Assembly: GCA_002007465.1 (NCBI GenBank)
Contig: LNAC01000278.1
Span: forward strand, 1,526,333-1,590,332
Direction: 5' to 3'
From: Ailurus styani
Taxonomy: Eukaryota > Chordata > Mammalia > Carnivora > Ailuridae
DNA: 64,000 nt
Shown: positions 33,825 to 45,791 of the stretch, in pieces
Layout: every line of letters begins with the position of its first letter
Position numbering within the stretch: the first letter of the stretch is position 1
Position numbers and translations under genes: made by a program
The notes under the pieces: model-generated
Seen by the model: the letters and a program-made list of their open reading frames with translations, nothing else
Databases searched by the model: none
What the model was told of the DNA's origin: nothing

Positions 33825-35165
33825 TACTTACAAATAATTATAACCATTTGTAAATAATATCAACATTATAAAATAGTAACAAATTCAGAAATAAAAAACT
33901 TCAAAGGATAGGCATTCGGATTATAATCAGTAAACCCCTGCTCTGATACTTAGGTCTTCTGATTTAAGGAAATGGCAACAGAAAGCAATTCGACATTGAT
34001 GGCTGCAGATCCTCTTAAAAAATAAAAGATGATTCAATGAATAACATTTTCCTTAAGAATTATGTGGGCATTTTGGCAGAATGGCAGTGAAGGAAGACCT
34101 GAATTCCTAAGGCTTGGTTATGTTTCCTAATCCTTTTCAATCTGAAGGGAGCTGAGTACAGTTTTAAACTTGCCATGGCACTCTTAGAAGAGGGGAGGTC
34201 CAAGTTCTCGTGCTCTCTGATAAGAGGACAGGGCACACCTGGCTAGTAGGGAGAGAGTCCCAGTAACAAAGATGAGCCAGGAAGCAGTTCAAGGGGCCCC
34301 TGAACTCCACTCACCTTCAGTGGGATCAAGAGGGACAAGAGGGTGGTAGTTAAGGAGGAGATATTTAGCTGACCAAGAAGGAAGACAGCACAGTGTTCCA
34401 GTGGGAGCTGGGATCAGGAGCTGCTAATTTCTGTCCTGGTGTGGTTCAGTTCCCTACAAGTTAGTTATTAATCAAAGACCTCACTAAGCACTCGACACAT
34501 TGCTAAACTCCACAGTAGATCATGATAAACCCAGAAGACTTAGTTTTTGGACCTTAAAATGCTCACAATCTAATCTGGGGAAGGAGAAAAATAAAGGAGC
34601 TAAGATGACTAGAGAACAAGTAAATGCTAACTTAGAAGTTAAAGAGGAATTCAGAGAAGGGAAAGATCTCGATGAAGTGATAGAGCAAAGCAAAGCTCAG
34701 AAGAAGCTTCCAGAAAATGAGGAAATGAGTTATGTAACTGAGAATCCGGCCTATGCCGATGAGCTCCTCCATCAAAGGGGCAGATTCAGAAGGATGCCCT
34801 TGAACGGTGACCCAGCAGGAGAAAGCTGAGATTCACTGGTAAATCCTGACAGACTGCTTTTGGAAGGGTTGGAGACTGTGATGAAAATACAACAAGAGAG
34901 CCAAAAAAGAAAGAACAGAGAAGCAAATAATCCTTGGTTGTTTTCATGCCTGAAGGGGCTCACTGTGGCATGAAAATCAACATGAAAACAGTTAGGCATA
35001 CCACATCATCCAAGCTGGGCACTGTGCAGACATTCCTTGGCTTAAATTTAAAAATATTAACTCTTTGCTAGCCTCTCAATTTTTGGAAGAGGACCTTTAA
35101 CCTAGTGACAAAGGGGGTGGGGGAAGACCTAGGAACCTACCACAGAGGCTCCTTCTGCACATCCT
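33825..35165. other. No gene or recognised repeat
   Basis: Holds a plus-strand open frame of 109 residues (34500-34829) with no familiar protein sequence. Otherwise unassigned. Confidence 0.5.
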
Positions 35166-35169
35166 AGTT

Positions 35170-35310
35170 TTGTCCACATAAACCATGAAGTAGGCATTAT
35201 GGTCCCTGTTCTATAGATGAAGAAAAGGAAGTTCATGGAGATAAACAGCTCATTTGAGCTTGCCCAAATATCAGAATGGCAGACCTAGATTTTGAACCCT
35301 AGTATGTGTT
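35170..35310 (-). mobile_element. MIR
   Basis: GTAGGCATTATGGTCCCTG, TATAGATGAAGAAAAGGAAG and ATTTTGAACCC follow antisense MIR. Confidence 0.65.
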
Positions 35311-35582
35311 GCCCAAGCCCATCTCCTCCGTTCCCTGTAAAGAGTATATACTTGGTTATCCTTAGATGGGAGAGAAATCTGTTTCATTTGTAGTATGGCC
35401 TAGAGCTGAGCCTAGAGCTGGGAGTGAGAACCGGTTTTTCTTGTTGTTCATGCTTTGCTATTAGTCCTTAGACTCTGGACAAGGCATTCCTCCACTTGAC
35501 TCTATTATCTAAGTATTTATTTATTTACTTACTTATTATCTAAGTTTTAAAAAGAGAGAGTGTGTGTGTGTGGGGGGGATAG

Positions 35583-35800
35583 GGGGTGCCTGGGTGGCTC
35601 AGTAGGTTGAGCACCTGACTCTTGATTTTGGCTCAGGTCATGATCTTGGGGTCAGGGGATCAAACTTCACATCAGGTTCCGTGCTGAGTGAGGAGCCTGC
35701 CGGCAGGTCTCTCTCTCCCTCTTCCTTGGCTCCACCCTACTGCCCTCATTCTCTCCTCCCTCTAAAAAAATTTTAAAAATTAAAAATAAATAAGTAAAAA
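35583..35800 (+). mobile_element. SINEC copy
   Basis: It starts GGGGTGCCTGGGTGGCTCAG and ends in an A-rich tail (TTAAAAATTAAAAATAAATAA). A short TG/G run lies just before it at 35560-35580. Confidence 0.9.
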
Positions 35801-37389
35801 GCATGTGAGGTTAAATTATTGCTAAGGTAATAGCTGTATATGTTTATGGTTCAAAGTGTACAAGTGGATTCCCCACCAGGAGATGACTTAGTGTGACTGA
35901 GCAAGGGGAATATGAGGATCCACATTGATCTTTGTATTTAGAGAGCCATAAAGATAATAAGTAATTTAGTAAATATGAACTATTCTGCCACAGCAGCAGT
36001 GGCAGCTCCAGGACTTTAAATAGGATGGGCTCAGGGATAGCAGGTTTGCCCTGCTGCTGTGTACAATAAGCTTACTGTCTTCACTTACATGGCCTGCATC
36101 TAGTTCTCCATGATGTGTATGAGACCAACAAGTCACCCCTTCCCACTGCTACCACCCATTAAGGTCCTCACAGAAAGCATGAAGGCTAGACACAAACACG
36201 GTCCACTCATGGAACCCACCTAAGTGAATCGGAGGTAAGAGACCATTGAGAGTAAGTATCCTGGATGGGAAAGTCACTACTCAGCTCTGGCTAATATCCT
36301 CCCCACCAATATTTCAAAAAGAGCCAGACATGTGGGTTTTTTATGTAATCTGAAATACATGGATCAACTACATGGTCCAAATACTGACCAACTAACTATA
36401 TGAATAAGACAAAACATGTTTGTATCCACATGTGGCCCAAGGAAAATCAGTCTGCTTTAGAATTAGCTGATACAAAGAAAAGTCAGGAGGCCTGAGGAGT
36501 GCTTGTTTTAGGAATAAAAAAAAAAGGGCTCACTGTAGTAGACCAAAAAAAGGCACTCAGAAAGACCTTATCCAATTCATATTTGAATGAAGTCCACCAG
36601 TAATCCATAAGCTTTTACACATCTAACTCTCATAATGCTTTTAATTAAAAAAAAATTTTTTTTAAGTAACTTATACCCCCAACGTGGGCCTCGAACTCAC
36701 AACCCTGAGACTGGAGTCACATGCTCTACTGCCTGAGCTAGCCAGGCACCCCCATAATGCTTACATTTTTTGTCAACACCTGTATCTTTCCTATAGCCAA
36801 CAGCAAAAAGGCCCTTACAACAAAGGTGAGTGTGCCAGGTTCAGGACAGAAAAAAATGGACAGAACTGTCAAAAATTAAAACTGAGTTCTATTTCTTAAC
36901 AGACCAGAGGGAAAAGAATAGTTTCTGCAAGAGAAGTTGATTAAGGTAGCTGCCCAAGAGTGGAGGTTAAGAGGCCAAACCCCAGTGTCTTTGTATAGAA
37001 AGCAAGGAGGAAGAGGATTTCAAGGGGAAGGAGATCCCAGTGGGACGTTGGAGGTGTGAATGGGGGAGAGGAAGAAAGAAAGAATGGTCAAAGTATGAAA
37101 AGAGGTAGAGCAGGATGGGAGGTGTGAACCGAGCTTGCGGTTGCATGTATGTGAGTGGTAAGTGTTACTGAGATAAACCATGAGGAACCCCAGACAGACT
37201 CTAAGAGCTAAGTCACCATCTTAATTTTGAGAACATGTTCTGGGCTTCCACTCTATCTATGACCCTATGAGGTGGGGAGGTGCAAGGAACGTTAAGTCAT
37301 CCTGGCAGGAGGTGAGCAGGAGCTAGTGGCTCTGAATGGCAGGGAAATCCCCATCCTGGCAGAGAGAGTGGCCTGTTTAAAAGCAAGTA
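35801..37389. other. Mostly unassigned
   Basis: Apart from the short SINE at 36645-36752, nothing is recognised. Confidence 0.5.
36645..36752 (-). mobile_element. Short tRNA-Lys-type SINE
   Basis: It holds only the tRNA-like head and a short A tail, read antisense from TTTTTTTTAAGTAACTTATA to AGCCAGGCACCCCC. CATAATGCTT flanks both ends. Confidence 0.85.
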
Positions 37390-37535
37390 GACCCGCCATC
37401 TGCACTCCTTCTACTGTTCTTATCATTCCCATCTGACAGGGAGGAGAAGCTAAGCTCAGAGAGGTTAACTGATTAGCTTCAAGTAATACACCTAATTATT
37501 GACAAAGCTGAGAGTAAAACCCAAACCTCCTGATC
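37390..37535 (-). mobile_element. MIR
   Basis: TTCTTATCATTCCCATCTGA, GCTCAGAGAGGTTAACTGA and AAAACCCAAACCTCCTGA follow antisense MIR. Confidence 0.7.
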
Positions 37536-38340
37536 CCCAGTAGGGCATTTTTTTTTTTTGTCTCCCACACCACAACTAAGGTATGACGAACAGATGCAGA
37601 CCAAAGAAAACAATAACATTTAAGAAAAAATGTAAAACAAATAGGTGGAATTCTTGATGAAACCTATAAAAAAACAAACGGGGAACTCTTCTTGTGTGAC
37701 CTAAAGGTTGGCAGGAGGCCACAAAGAGGCCCCGCCCAGTTCCCATAGAGAGGAGGGAATTCTACACCCCTACTGACTCCCCGCGCCCATCCCACTCCAG
37801 TTCTGTCTTCTTTTGGCAGGGAGCAATGAGGAATTTTTTCTTCCCATGTGACTTCACACAGGTGAATCATGGCTCCTTGAAAAGCTGAAACAGGGCAGTT
37901 GGCTTAGGAATAATAAAAGCACCAGATCAAGTCTCCCGAGCTCTGGGCGCTGCCTCCACTAACAAGACTTATCTACAAAATCCTGCATTGTGTAAGCAAA
38001 TCTTTTGAAAAACAGCATCTGAGCTTTGAAGATGTGGACACAATTGATCTGAGCATGTGACACCTGTATTTACAAAAAAGCAATTATTTGGCCCATAAGA
38101 GCAACCCTGTTTTCACCAACTGTCAGCTGTAAACATTTTTTTTAAAAAATTGCTTTGTCAAAGATTTGTATAAATGGCTTAAATGTGAGATCAGGAAGAC
38201 CAAGAATGTAAAACGGTATTCTGCTAACAAATGGAATTTGCTGCCCTTTGCAATTCTACAGCTGATCCCACTGCAGATTTCATTCTTTATGACAGAATAT
38301 GGAAATTTTGACATCATAAACATATGAAACTTATAAATCT
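37536..38340. other. No gene or recognised repeat
   Basis: Repeat-poor. The part at about 37970-38330 has no transposon signature and may be unique sequence. Confidence 0.5.
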
Positions 38341-38356
38341 GGTATTCACATTTCTT

Positions 38357-38565
38357 CTTTTTTTTTTTTTTTAAAGATTTTATTTATTCATTTGACACAG
38401 AGAGAGAGATTACAAGTAGGCAGAGAGGCAGGCAGAGAGAGGAGAGAGGAGGAAGCAGGCTCCCTGCTGAGCAGAGAGCCCGATGTGGGCCTCGATCCCA
38501 GGACCCTGAGATCATGACCTGAGCCGAAGGCAGCGGCTTTAACCCACTGAGCCACCCAGGCGCCC
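38357..38565 (-). mobile_element. SINEC copy, young
   Basis: Antisense young copy. TGGTATTCACATTTCTT at about 38340 recurs at 38566. Confidence 0.96.
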
Positions 38566-38581
38566 ATGGTATTCACATTTC

Positions 38582-39084
38582 TTAAAAGGAATGATCAGTC
38601 ACAACATGTTCCTTCTGTAATTCAAAGGTCTTATCAGCAGGGAACTTCTTGCTATTTTTAAGAGTGTGCAATACCAGTGCAAGCTCTCTAACCTGTTTGG
38701 AATCCAACTCTTTCCATGCCCCTAAACAATAACGCTAAAATATCTTTTTCTGTAAGCTACAACAATGTTTGAAATTTGTAAGGTGTTTACTTATTCCCCT
38801 CAGTAAACTTAGGATAGTCATAGTTTCCTCAACCCTGATTGGAAGGCCCTTTTGAAGAATAATTTTATAATTATTTGCCACTGTGCCTTAGAGAAAATCA
38901 GTTTGTTCTTTTGACCCCGTGAGAAAGGCTCCACGGAAGATGAGAAGCACGTGACTTACATCTCCTGTAAAATGCTGTCCTGGTGTAAGCAGGATCTTAA
39001 ATCTCATGCTCCATGTAGAGAAGCAATCAGTTTTCTACAGCTGATTTAACTTCACACATGTCTAACACTGGAAAAAGAAATCCA
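38582..39084. other. No gene or recognised repeat
   Basis: Unassigned sequence between two SINEs. Confidence 0.5.
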
Positions 39085-39288
39085 GGGGCGCCTGGATGGC
39101 TCAGTTGTTTAAGCATCCGACATTTGATTTTGGCTCCAGTCATGATCTCAGGATCATGAGATGGAGCCCAGAGTCGGGCTCCCCACTCAGCAGGAGTCTG
39201 CTTGAGATTCTCTCTCCCTCTGCCCCTCCCCGCCCACCCCCACACCCATGCTGCTCGCTCTCTCAAATAAATACATCGGTAAGAAAAA
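39085..39288 (+). mobile_element. SINEC copy
   Basis: It starts GGGGCGCCTGGATGGCTCAG. GAAAAAGAAATCCA flanks both ends. Confidence 0.93.
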
Positions 39289-39639
39289 GAAGAAAAAGAA
39301 ATCCATGACCAGTTGGTTTCACTGTTTTCATGCTACAAAAAATAAGGCCACAAGAAAAAGAAATCACCAAAAAGCAACTGCTAAAGAGGAAATGCTAGCC
39401 TTAAACAGGTACAGTTTTACCTACTGACTTGTGGGGAGGGAAATGAGAAATCCAAAAGACAGACTATGACAAAGATGGCTTTCAGTTTGCAGAGGCTGTT
39501 ACAAAAACACTGACTAGGTATGTATACATGTATGTGTGTGTGTGTATCTCTCTCTCTCTTTCTCTCTTATAAAGAAAAAAGCCCTAAGTGGTTCCAAGAC
39601 ACTCGGGCATTAAAGTAAAGCAACTGTCCATAAAAATAG

Positions 39640-39770
39640 TTTGGAACCTAATACAGGTGTGGTTGTACAACACTGTGAAAGCACTCAATGCCACTGACTT
39701 GTATAGTTTAAAATGGTTAATTTCATGTTGTGTGAATTTCATCTCAATAAAAAAAATAAAGCAACAGTAT
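39640..39770 (+). mobile_element. L1 3' UTR fragment
   Basis: The tract GTGGTTGTACAACACTGTGA ... AATGCCACTGACTTGTA ... TTTAAAATGGTTAATTTC ends in ATCTCAATAAAAAAAATAAAG, an L1M-type 3' end in sense direction. Confidence 0.75.
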
Positions 39771-42359
39771 TCTGCTTAAGATGAATGAGAAATCTGTCAT
39801 TTCCTTTTGCTTTCTTTGACAAAAGCAATATTTAGCACTTCAGAAACGCACTATCAAAAAATCCTTAGATGAATTCCAGGGATTAATTCAGTGGGTACAA
39901 AAGTACACTGAGGAGAAGCTCTGCAATGCTTTTTTTTCTTTTTTCCATTCTATTTTCCCTCCCCACTTAAGTAAGCTCTAAGTAGTCATCACTAAGTTTT
40001 AATAGTTTCTTTGACTCTTTCCTTCCTATAATCCTCCTCCCCGACTTCTCTTTACTAGGTGCTGGGATTGCCAAGATGAGTAACACACCTTACCTTTCCT
40101 CAAGGAGTTCACCATCTGCATTCATTTCCAAAAACTCTCCAAGCTGCTTCCATACCAGCTCTGGTTCTAGCCATCTCCAAATCTCTAATGAGTGTACTTG
40201 ACCTGCCTTGCCACAGCCTTCCTAACTAAGCATTCCCATCCCATACTCAGTTATTTGTGTTCTCTTCTTTTCCTTCTTCCCTCAGACCAAAGGGAGATTT
40301 TTAAAATGCTAACCAAAAATGGCACTTTATTGATTTTCAGATGCTATAAAAATAGAGCTATCTGGATTCATTTGAAACTTTAAAGTAGGCCCTTGAGAGC
40401 CTCTGAAACTGGGACTGGCCCTAAGAATCACATATTTAATTGAAGATCATTTCAAAGATTTCCTTTCTCTTTATCCCACCCCTCTGTTCTCACTTATCCA
40501 CCAGTGCCTCCCACTGCCCTTTCCCACAGGACCAGGGCTCTCCAAGTTCACTGCATCTGACCACACATGAGTCCTTTCTTTGGAACCAGCTTTGTTTTCA
40601 TCATGCTTCCCTTTCTCATCCTCTCACAACTTAATTCCTTTTCCTTCAATGTGCATTTTTGTTTTCACTGTAGTCACATTGTTATCCTTAGGAAAACATG
40701 CTAGCCTTCACCCTGAAAGGAAGAGGCCCCACCAAGCCCGGAGCTCCCATGTGCCTGTGATGGGCTGGAACAGTGACAACTCAGACAGTGACGCACGCAA
40801 AGTGAAACGAGAGAGAAGACTAGTAGGCGAAGCCACGCTGGCTTCTGCAGAGAGGAAAAACGTAATGTTTGCCAGGTGGAAAAAGGATCAATTTAGAAAG
40901 GAAAGAAAAATCATTTTCAAGCTTTGGAGAGTCCCCCAAAGTGGAGAAAAATAAAAACAACTCAAAGCAATCTCTTGATTTATATACAGCCTAACTCTGA
41001 CCCAGATTTTGTTCTGAGGTCACTCAAAATGTGAAATAGAAGTCATAACGTTTAAATTAAATAACGTGTTTGTGGATGGAAGCAGCTACGGTTGTCACCC
41101 GGCCAATGTGACAGTGGCACAGCTGGTAATTTCACCACGCAGCTGGGAAAGGCAGCCTGTCAGTCATAAGAAACCAGATACGTGGGAGGATTTTCACATG
41201 GAATCACTTCTCACAGCGGACTCTGGCCATCATCAGACTTGCCAAATGCACGTACAATACACACTTGGTTCTTCTCTATCTTTACGAACGCTGCTAAGTT
41301 TATAACATGTGTATCAAGGAGAAATACAAGCTGGAAAAAAGGAACACTGGCATTATTTTAATGTGTTACAGGGGACTGGCTAACAGAGGTACAGGAACTG
41401 GACAAATTTAAGCAAATGTCTTCCCAAGTATGATTTCATTAATCCTGGAAAACATGAAGCAGTAGACAATTGTGGTCTAATCATTTCTTATTTGACTTGG
41501 CTGGAAAAATCTCATTCACACTTAACTCCATTTACAGATAGGCATCTTGGGTCAGCTGACTTTTTCTTTGTCCAGCTAGGTTTCCTTTGAATATGTTATA
41601 AAGGTTTTTGATCACCAAAAAATATAATACCAGATGAAGGTCATTATACAAAGAGAATCAAACTAACAGCAACTCAGGGGAAAAATAAAGTTCCTGTAAG
41701 AATTCTGGCATATCAATAAGAAGTTAATTGACTCTCCTTAATGTTTCAAGCACATGTCAATCAATAGGCCAATAAAAATTTTATATACTATGCAAACAGT
41801 GGTAATCCCAGTGCCGCCCAGTCTGTGGCTCACCACAGAAAATATCTAATGAAAAAAAATCACAGTATCCCACTTATGGACAATAACCTACTCTCTAGGT
41901 CATCAATTTGCTACTGAACTTAGACATTTCACAACTCAAACTGGGTATGGAACATGGGAAAAAAATGACTAAGTAAAATAATGGCCTTCTTTCATACAGA
42001 GCATGAGTGTACATGTAATAAATACATCTAAATTTGTCATGGTGAATTAAACCAGCTTCAGCTTCAGGCAAAGAGGCAGAGTATTAGACTGAAATGGTCC
42101 ATTTCTTTCCAATTTGTTATACATGTAGAATCTGAAATTTATTTTTTACTTGATTAAAAATTAAATTAGGTTTCATTTTTGTATGCAGAGCTCTTTCCTT
42201 GAGTATTTCATTTAACAACAGCCAGGTTGGCATGAAGCCAGTAATCAAACACTGCGGACTCAGGAAACCCTTCTGGTTTTTTAGACTCTCAATAAAGCCT
42301 GAGAAGAGTACCACTTTAGGGAGTGGGCGTCTTTGCTTTTGTGATGACTCACATCATCC
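39771..42359. other. No gene, little recognised
   Basis: About 2.6 kb. Weak L2-like sequence may be present at 40045-40260 (CTAGGTGCTGGGATTGCC). The rest, including the 124-residue open frame at 40580-40954, is unassigned. Confidence 0.5.
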
Positions 42360-42480
42360 AGTATTCATTCATTTATTTTTAAGTCATTCCACAAATATGT
42401 GGAAGGCACTTTTCTAGGAAGGGACTATGGGAAACACAAAAATACACAGCTCTTGCCCTCGAGAACTGTACAGATCTTTC
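42360..42480 (-). mobile_element. L2
   Basis: TATTCATTCATTTATTTTTA, GAAGGCACTTTTCTAGGAAG and CAGCTCTTGCCCTCGAGAAC follow the L2 3' end in antisense. Confidence 0.65.
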
Positions 42481-42834
42481 CCCCCAACACAAGCAGTCCT
42501 CTTACTGTAGCATAATGATTAGCAATCTCTCAAATTCAACTTTCTCTTCTTCTCCTCGAAACAAACTAATTTCTCCTCAGGAATATATTTTCAAGAGAGC
42601 ATGAGATCAGTCCACTCACTCAAAGACTGATTCAAAGACTCCTACCTCTAGGAGAAACTAAAGACGAAGCAACAGTGAAGAAATCTTTGGGTTTCAAGAT
42701 GCAAACAGTGAATTACAAGGAGTTCTTATTACTGAGAGATCAACATGTCCATTACACTAGGGGGAAAAGGGCATAAAACAGATTATGAAGGGCCAAGATC
42801 AATGGGACTACTTAGCCATGGTTTCAGAAGGGCC
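42481..42834. other. No gene or recognised repeat
   Basis: Unassigned up to the start of the long L1. Confidence 0.5.
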
Positions 42835-43435
42835 AACAAAGTGTTCCATGTCTCCCATGGCTATTAGTAGACATATTAAATAGAAAATCAACAGAGATAT
42901 AGAAGAACTCAATCACATCGTCCACCAACAGTATGCAAACAGACAATTCCAGAACATTCCACACAACAGCAGAATACACATTCTTTTCAAGTGCCCACGG
43001 AATGCTCACCAAGATAGATTATAAAACAAACCTCGACATATTTAAAAACAAAGCATGTTTCTTAACCACAATGAGATCAAACTAGAAATCAGTAACAGAA
43101 GGATAATAGGAAAAAAGATCTCCAAATACTTAGAAATTAAGCAAAGCACTCTAAATTCATGGGTCAAAGAAGTCTCGAAGAACATTAAAAAATACTTGGA
43201 ACCAAATAAAATGAAAATGCAACATATCCACATTTGTATGATGACACTAAAACAGTGCTGAAAGAGAAGTTAGTAGCACTATATACTTACATTAGAAAAG
43301 AGGAAAGGTCTTAAATCAATAATCTGAGCCCCAAACTTAAGAAACCAAAAGAAGAACAAAATGAACCTAAAGCAACCAGAAGAAAGTAAATAATAAAGAG
43401 CAGAGAAAATAAATGAAACAAAGAGTTTATTCTTT

Positions 43436-43630
43436 ATTTTTTTTTCAAGATTTTATTTATTTGAGAGAGAGATGTGAGCAAGAGAGAGCATGAGTGGGCA
43501 GACAGAGAGGGGAAGGGAGAAGCAGGCTCCCCACTGAGCAGGGAGCGGATGCGGGGCTTGATCCCAGGGCCTTGGGATCATGACCTGAGCCAAAGGCAGA
43601 TGCTTAACCAACCGAGCCACCCAGGCACCC
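43436..43630 (-). mobile_element. SINEC copy in L1
   Basis: Antisense copy ending CCACCCAGGCACCCC. Flanks AGAGTTTATTCTTTA and AGAGCTGATTCTTTA form the target duplication. Confidence 0.92.
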
Positions 43631-44298
43631 CAGAGCTGATTCTTTAAAAAGATCAACAAAATTCATAAATCTTTAGCAAGACTAACAGATGTAAAAAGAG
43701 AAAGAGAGAAGACAGACTTTGCCAATATCAAGAAAGAAACAGAGGATGTAACTACAGATCCTAAAGCTGTTAGAAAAAAAATAAATGGACAGTAAGAGAA
43801 GACAATATAGGAATACCACAAATAACTGTATGTACATAATAATTTAGATGAAATGGAACAATTCCTTGAAAATCACAAACTACTACCAAAATTCACCCAA
43901 TATGAGACAGATAATCTGAAAAATTAAAGAAATGTAATCCACAACTCAAAAGCTTCTAAAAAAAAAAAACCAAAACCTTCAGGGCCAGGTGGATTATCTG
44001 GGGAATTTTACCAAACATTTAAAGGAAAATTACCATCAATTCTAAACAATCTTCCAGAAAACAAAGAGGGTAAAACACTTCTTAATCATTTTATAAGGCT
44101 AGTATTATCTCAAGCCCAAAATGGGACAGAGTCCCAAATAGAAAGCTAAAGACCAATATCCCTCATGACTATCATTATAAAAATTCTCAACGAATTACTG
44201 GCAAGTCAAATCCAGGTATATATAAAAAGAATTAAACATCATGATCAATTGAGATTTATTCCAGGAATGCAAGTGTATTTCAATATTTGAAAATCAAT

Positions 44299-44488
44299 GG
44301 GGGTGCCTGGGTGGCTCAGTCATTAAGCATCTGCCTTCGGTTTGGGTCATGATCCCAGGTCCTGGGATTGAGCCCCGTATCTCTGCTGGGCAGAAAGCCT
44401 GCTTCTCTCTCTCCCACCCCCCCCGCTTGTGTTCCCTCTCTTGCTGCGTCTCTAGCTATCAAATAAATAAATAAAATCTTTAAAAAAA
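44299..44488 (+). mobile_element. SINEC copy in L1
   Basis: It starts GGGGGTGCCTGGGTGGCTCA and ends AAATAAATAAAATCTTTAAA. Flanks are AAAATCAATG and AAAATCAGTG. Confidence 0.93.
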
Positions 44489-44629
44489 ATCAGTGTAATG
44501 CACAATATTAATAGGCTAAAGAAAAATCACATGATATGTATTAATTGATGCAAAATAAAAACCTGACAAAATTCATTCTGTCTTTAATGACATTAATTTT
44601 TCATTTGAGGCAAATTAGGAACAGAAGTT

Positions 44630-44880
44630 GTATTGGTTAATACTTTATGTCAACTTGACTGGGCAATGGGGAGCCCAGACATTTGGCCAGATATCATTCT
44701 GGGTATGTCTGTGAGGGTATTTTGGGGTGCAATTAATATTTGAAAGGGCAGACTGAGTAAAGAAGATTGCTCTCCCTACTAATGTGGATGGTTCTCATCC
44801 AATCACTTGAAGACCTGACTAGAACAAAAAGGCTGAGTAAATTCAGTTTTTCTGGAGAACCCTGACTAATACAGAAGGGA
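44630..44880 (+). mobile_element. LTR-like repeat nested in L1
   Basis: L1 sequence is interrupted by TTGTATTGGTTAATAC ... GTCAACTTGACTGGGC ... CATCCAATCACTTGAAG ... GAGAACCCTGACTAAT. ACAGAAG flanks both sides as a short duplication. The body belongs to a common old mammalian repeat with a MaLR- or ERV-like layout; I cannot name it securely. Confidence 0.6.
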
Positions 44881-45596
44881 AGCTTTCTCAACTTGACAAA
44901 GAACATCTATAAAAAAAACCCACAGCTGACATCATCCTTAGTGGTAAGAGTGAACACATTTCTCCTAAAACCTGGAACAAGACAAGATGCCGATCTCATC
45001 ACTCTTATTTAATATAATACTAGAAATCCTAGCCAGTGCAATAAGGCAAGAAAAGGAAACAAATGATATACTGGTTGGAAGAGAAAAACTTTCCCTATTT
45101 GTGGAATACGTGATTGTCTAGAAAGTCCCAGGAAATCTATTTTAAAAATTCCTAGGATTTAGTAAGTGAGTTCAGCAAGATCACAGGATATGAGATAAAA
45201 AATAAAGATCAATTTTATTTCTATATGTTAGCAACAAACATGTAGAAACCAAAATTAAAAACATCATACCATTTATAATTTATAATCATTTCAAAAAAGT
45301 GAAATACCAAGATATCAATTTAAAAAAATATGGATGTGGTCTATATACTGAAAATTACACAATGATGATGAAAGATATAAAAGAAGACCTAAATTAAATG
45401 GAGAGACATACCATAGCTATGGATTGGAAGACTCAACATAGTAGAGACATCAATTTCCCCAAAAGTAATTTATACATAAAATTCCTGTCAAAATCCCAGC
45501 AAAATTTTGTTGTACATATAGACAAGCTTATTTCAAGATTTATATAGAAAGACAAAGGAGCTAGAGTAGCTAAAACAATTTTAAAAAAGAAGAATA

Positions 45597-45791
45597 GGGG
45601 CACCTGGATGGCTCAGTCAGTTAAGCATCTGCCTTCAACTCAGGTCATGATTCCGGGGTCCTGGGATTGAGCCCCACATCGGTCAGACTCCCTGCTCAGT
45701 TGGGAGCTTGCTTTTCCCTCTCCCTCTCCTTGCCATCCCCCTGCTTGTGCTCTCCCTCTCTCTGTCAAATAAATAAATAAATAATCTTAAA
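45597..45791 (+). mobile_element. SINEC copy in L1
   Basis: It starts AGGGGCACCTGGATGGCTCA and ends CAAATAAATAAATAAATAAT. Short AAGAAGAA-type flanks are present. Confidence 0.92.

Noticed and set aside
34500..34829. Plus-strand open frame of 109 residues
   Set aside because: No familiar protein sequence, no splice or promoter context. Length is within what chance gives in 64 kb.
36645..36752. Possible tRNA gene
   Set aside because: The tRNA-like head with A and B box remnants belongs to a SINE with an A-tail and target duplication, as do all similar hits in the window.
40580..40954. Plus-strand open frame of 124 residues with a basic C-terminal part
   Set aside because: No recognised family. 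The first half is low-complexity Ser/Phe-rich, and there are no exon signals that I trust.
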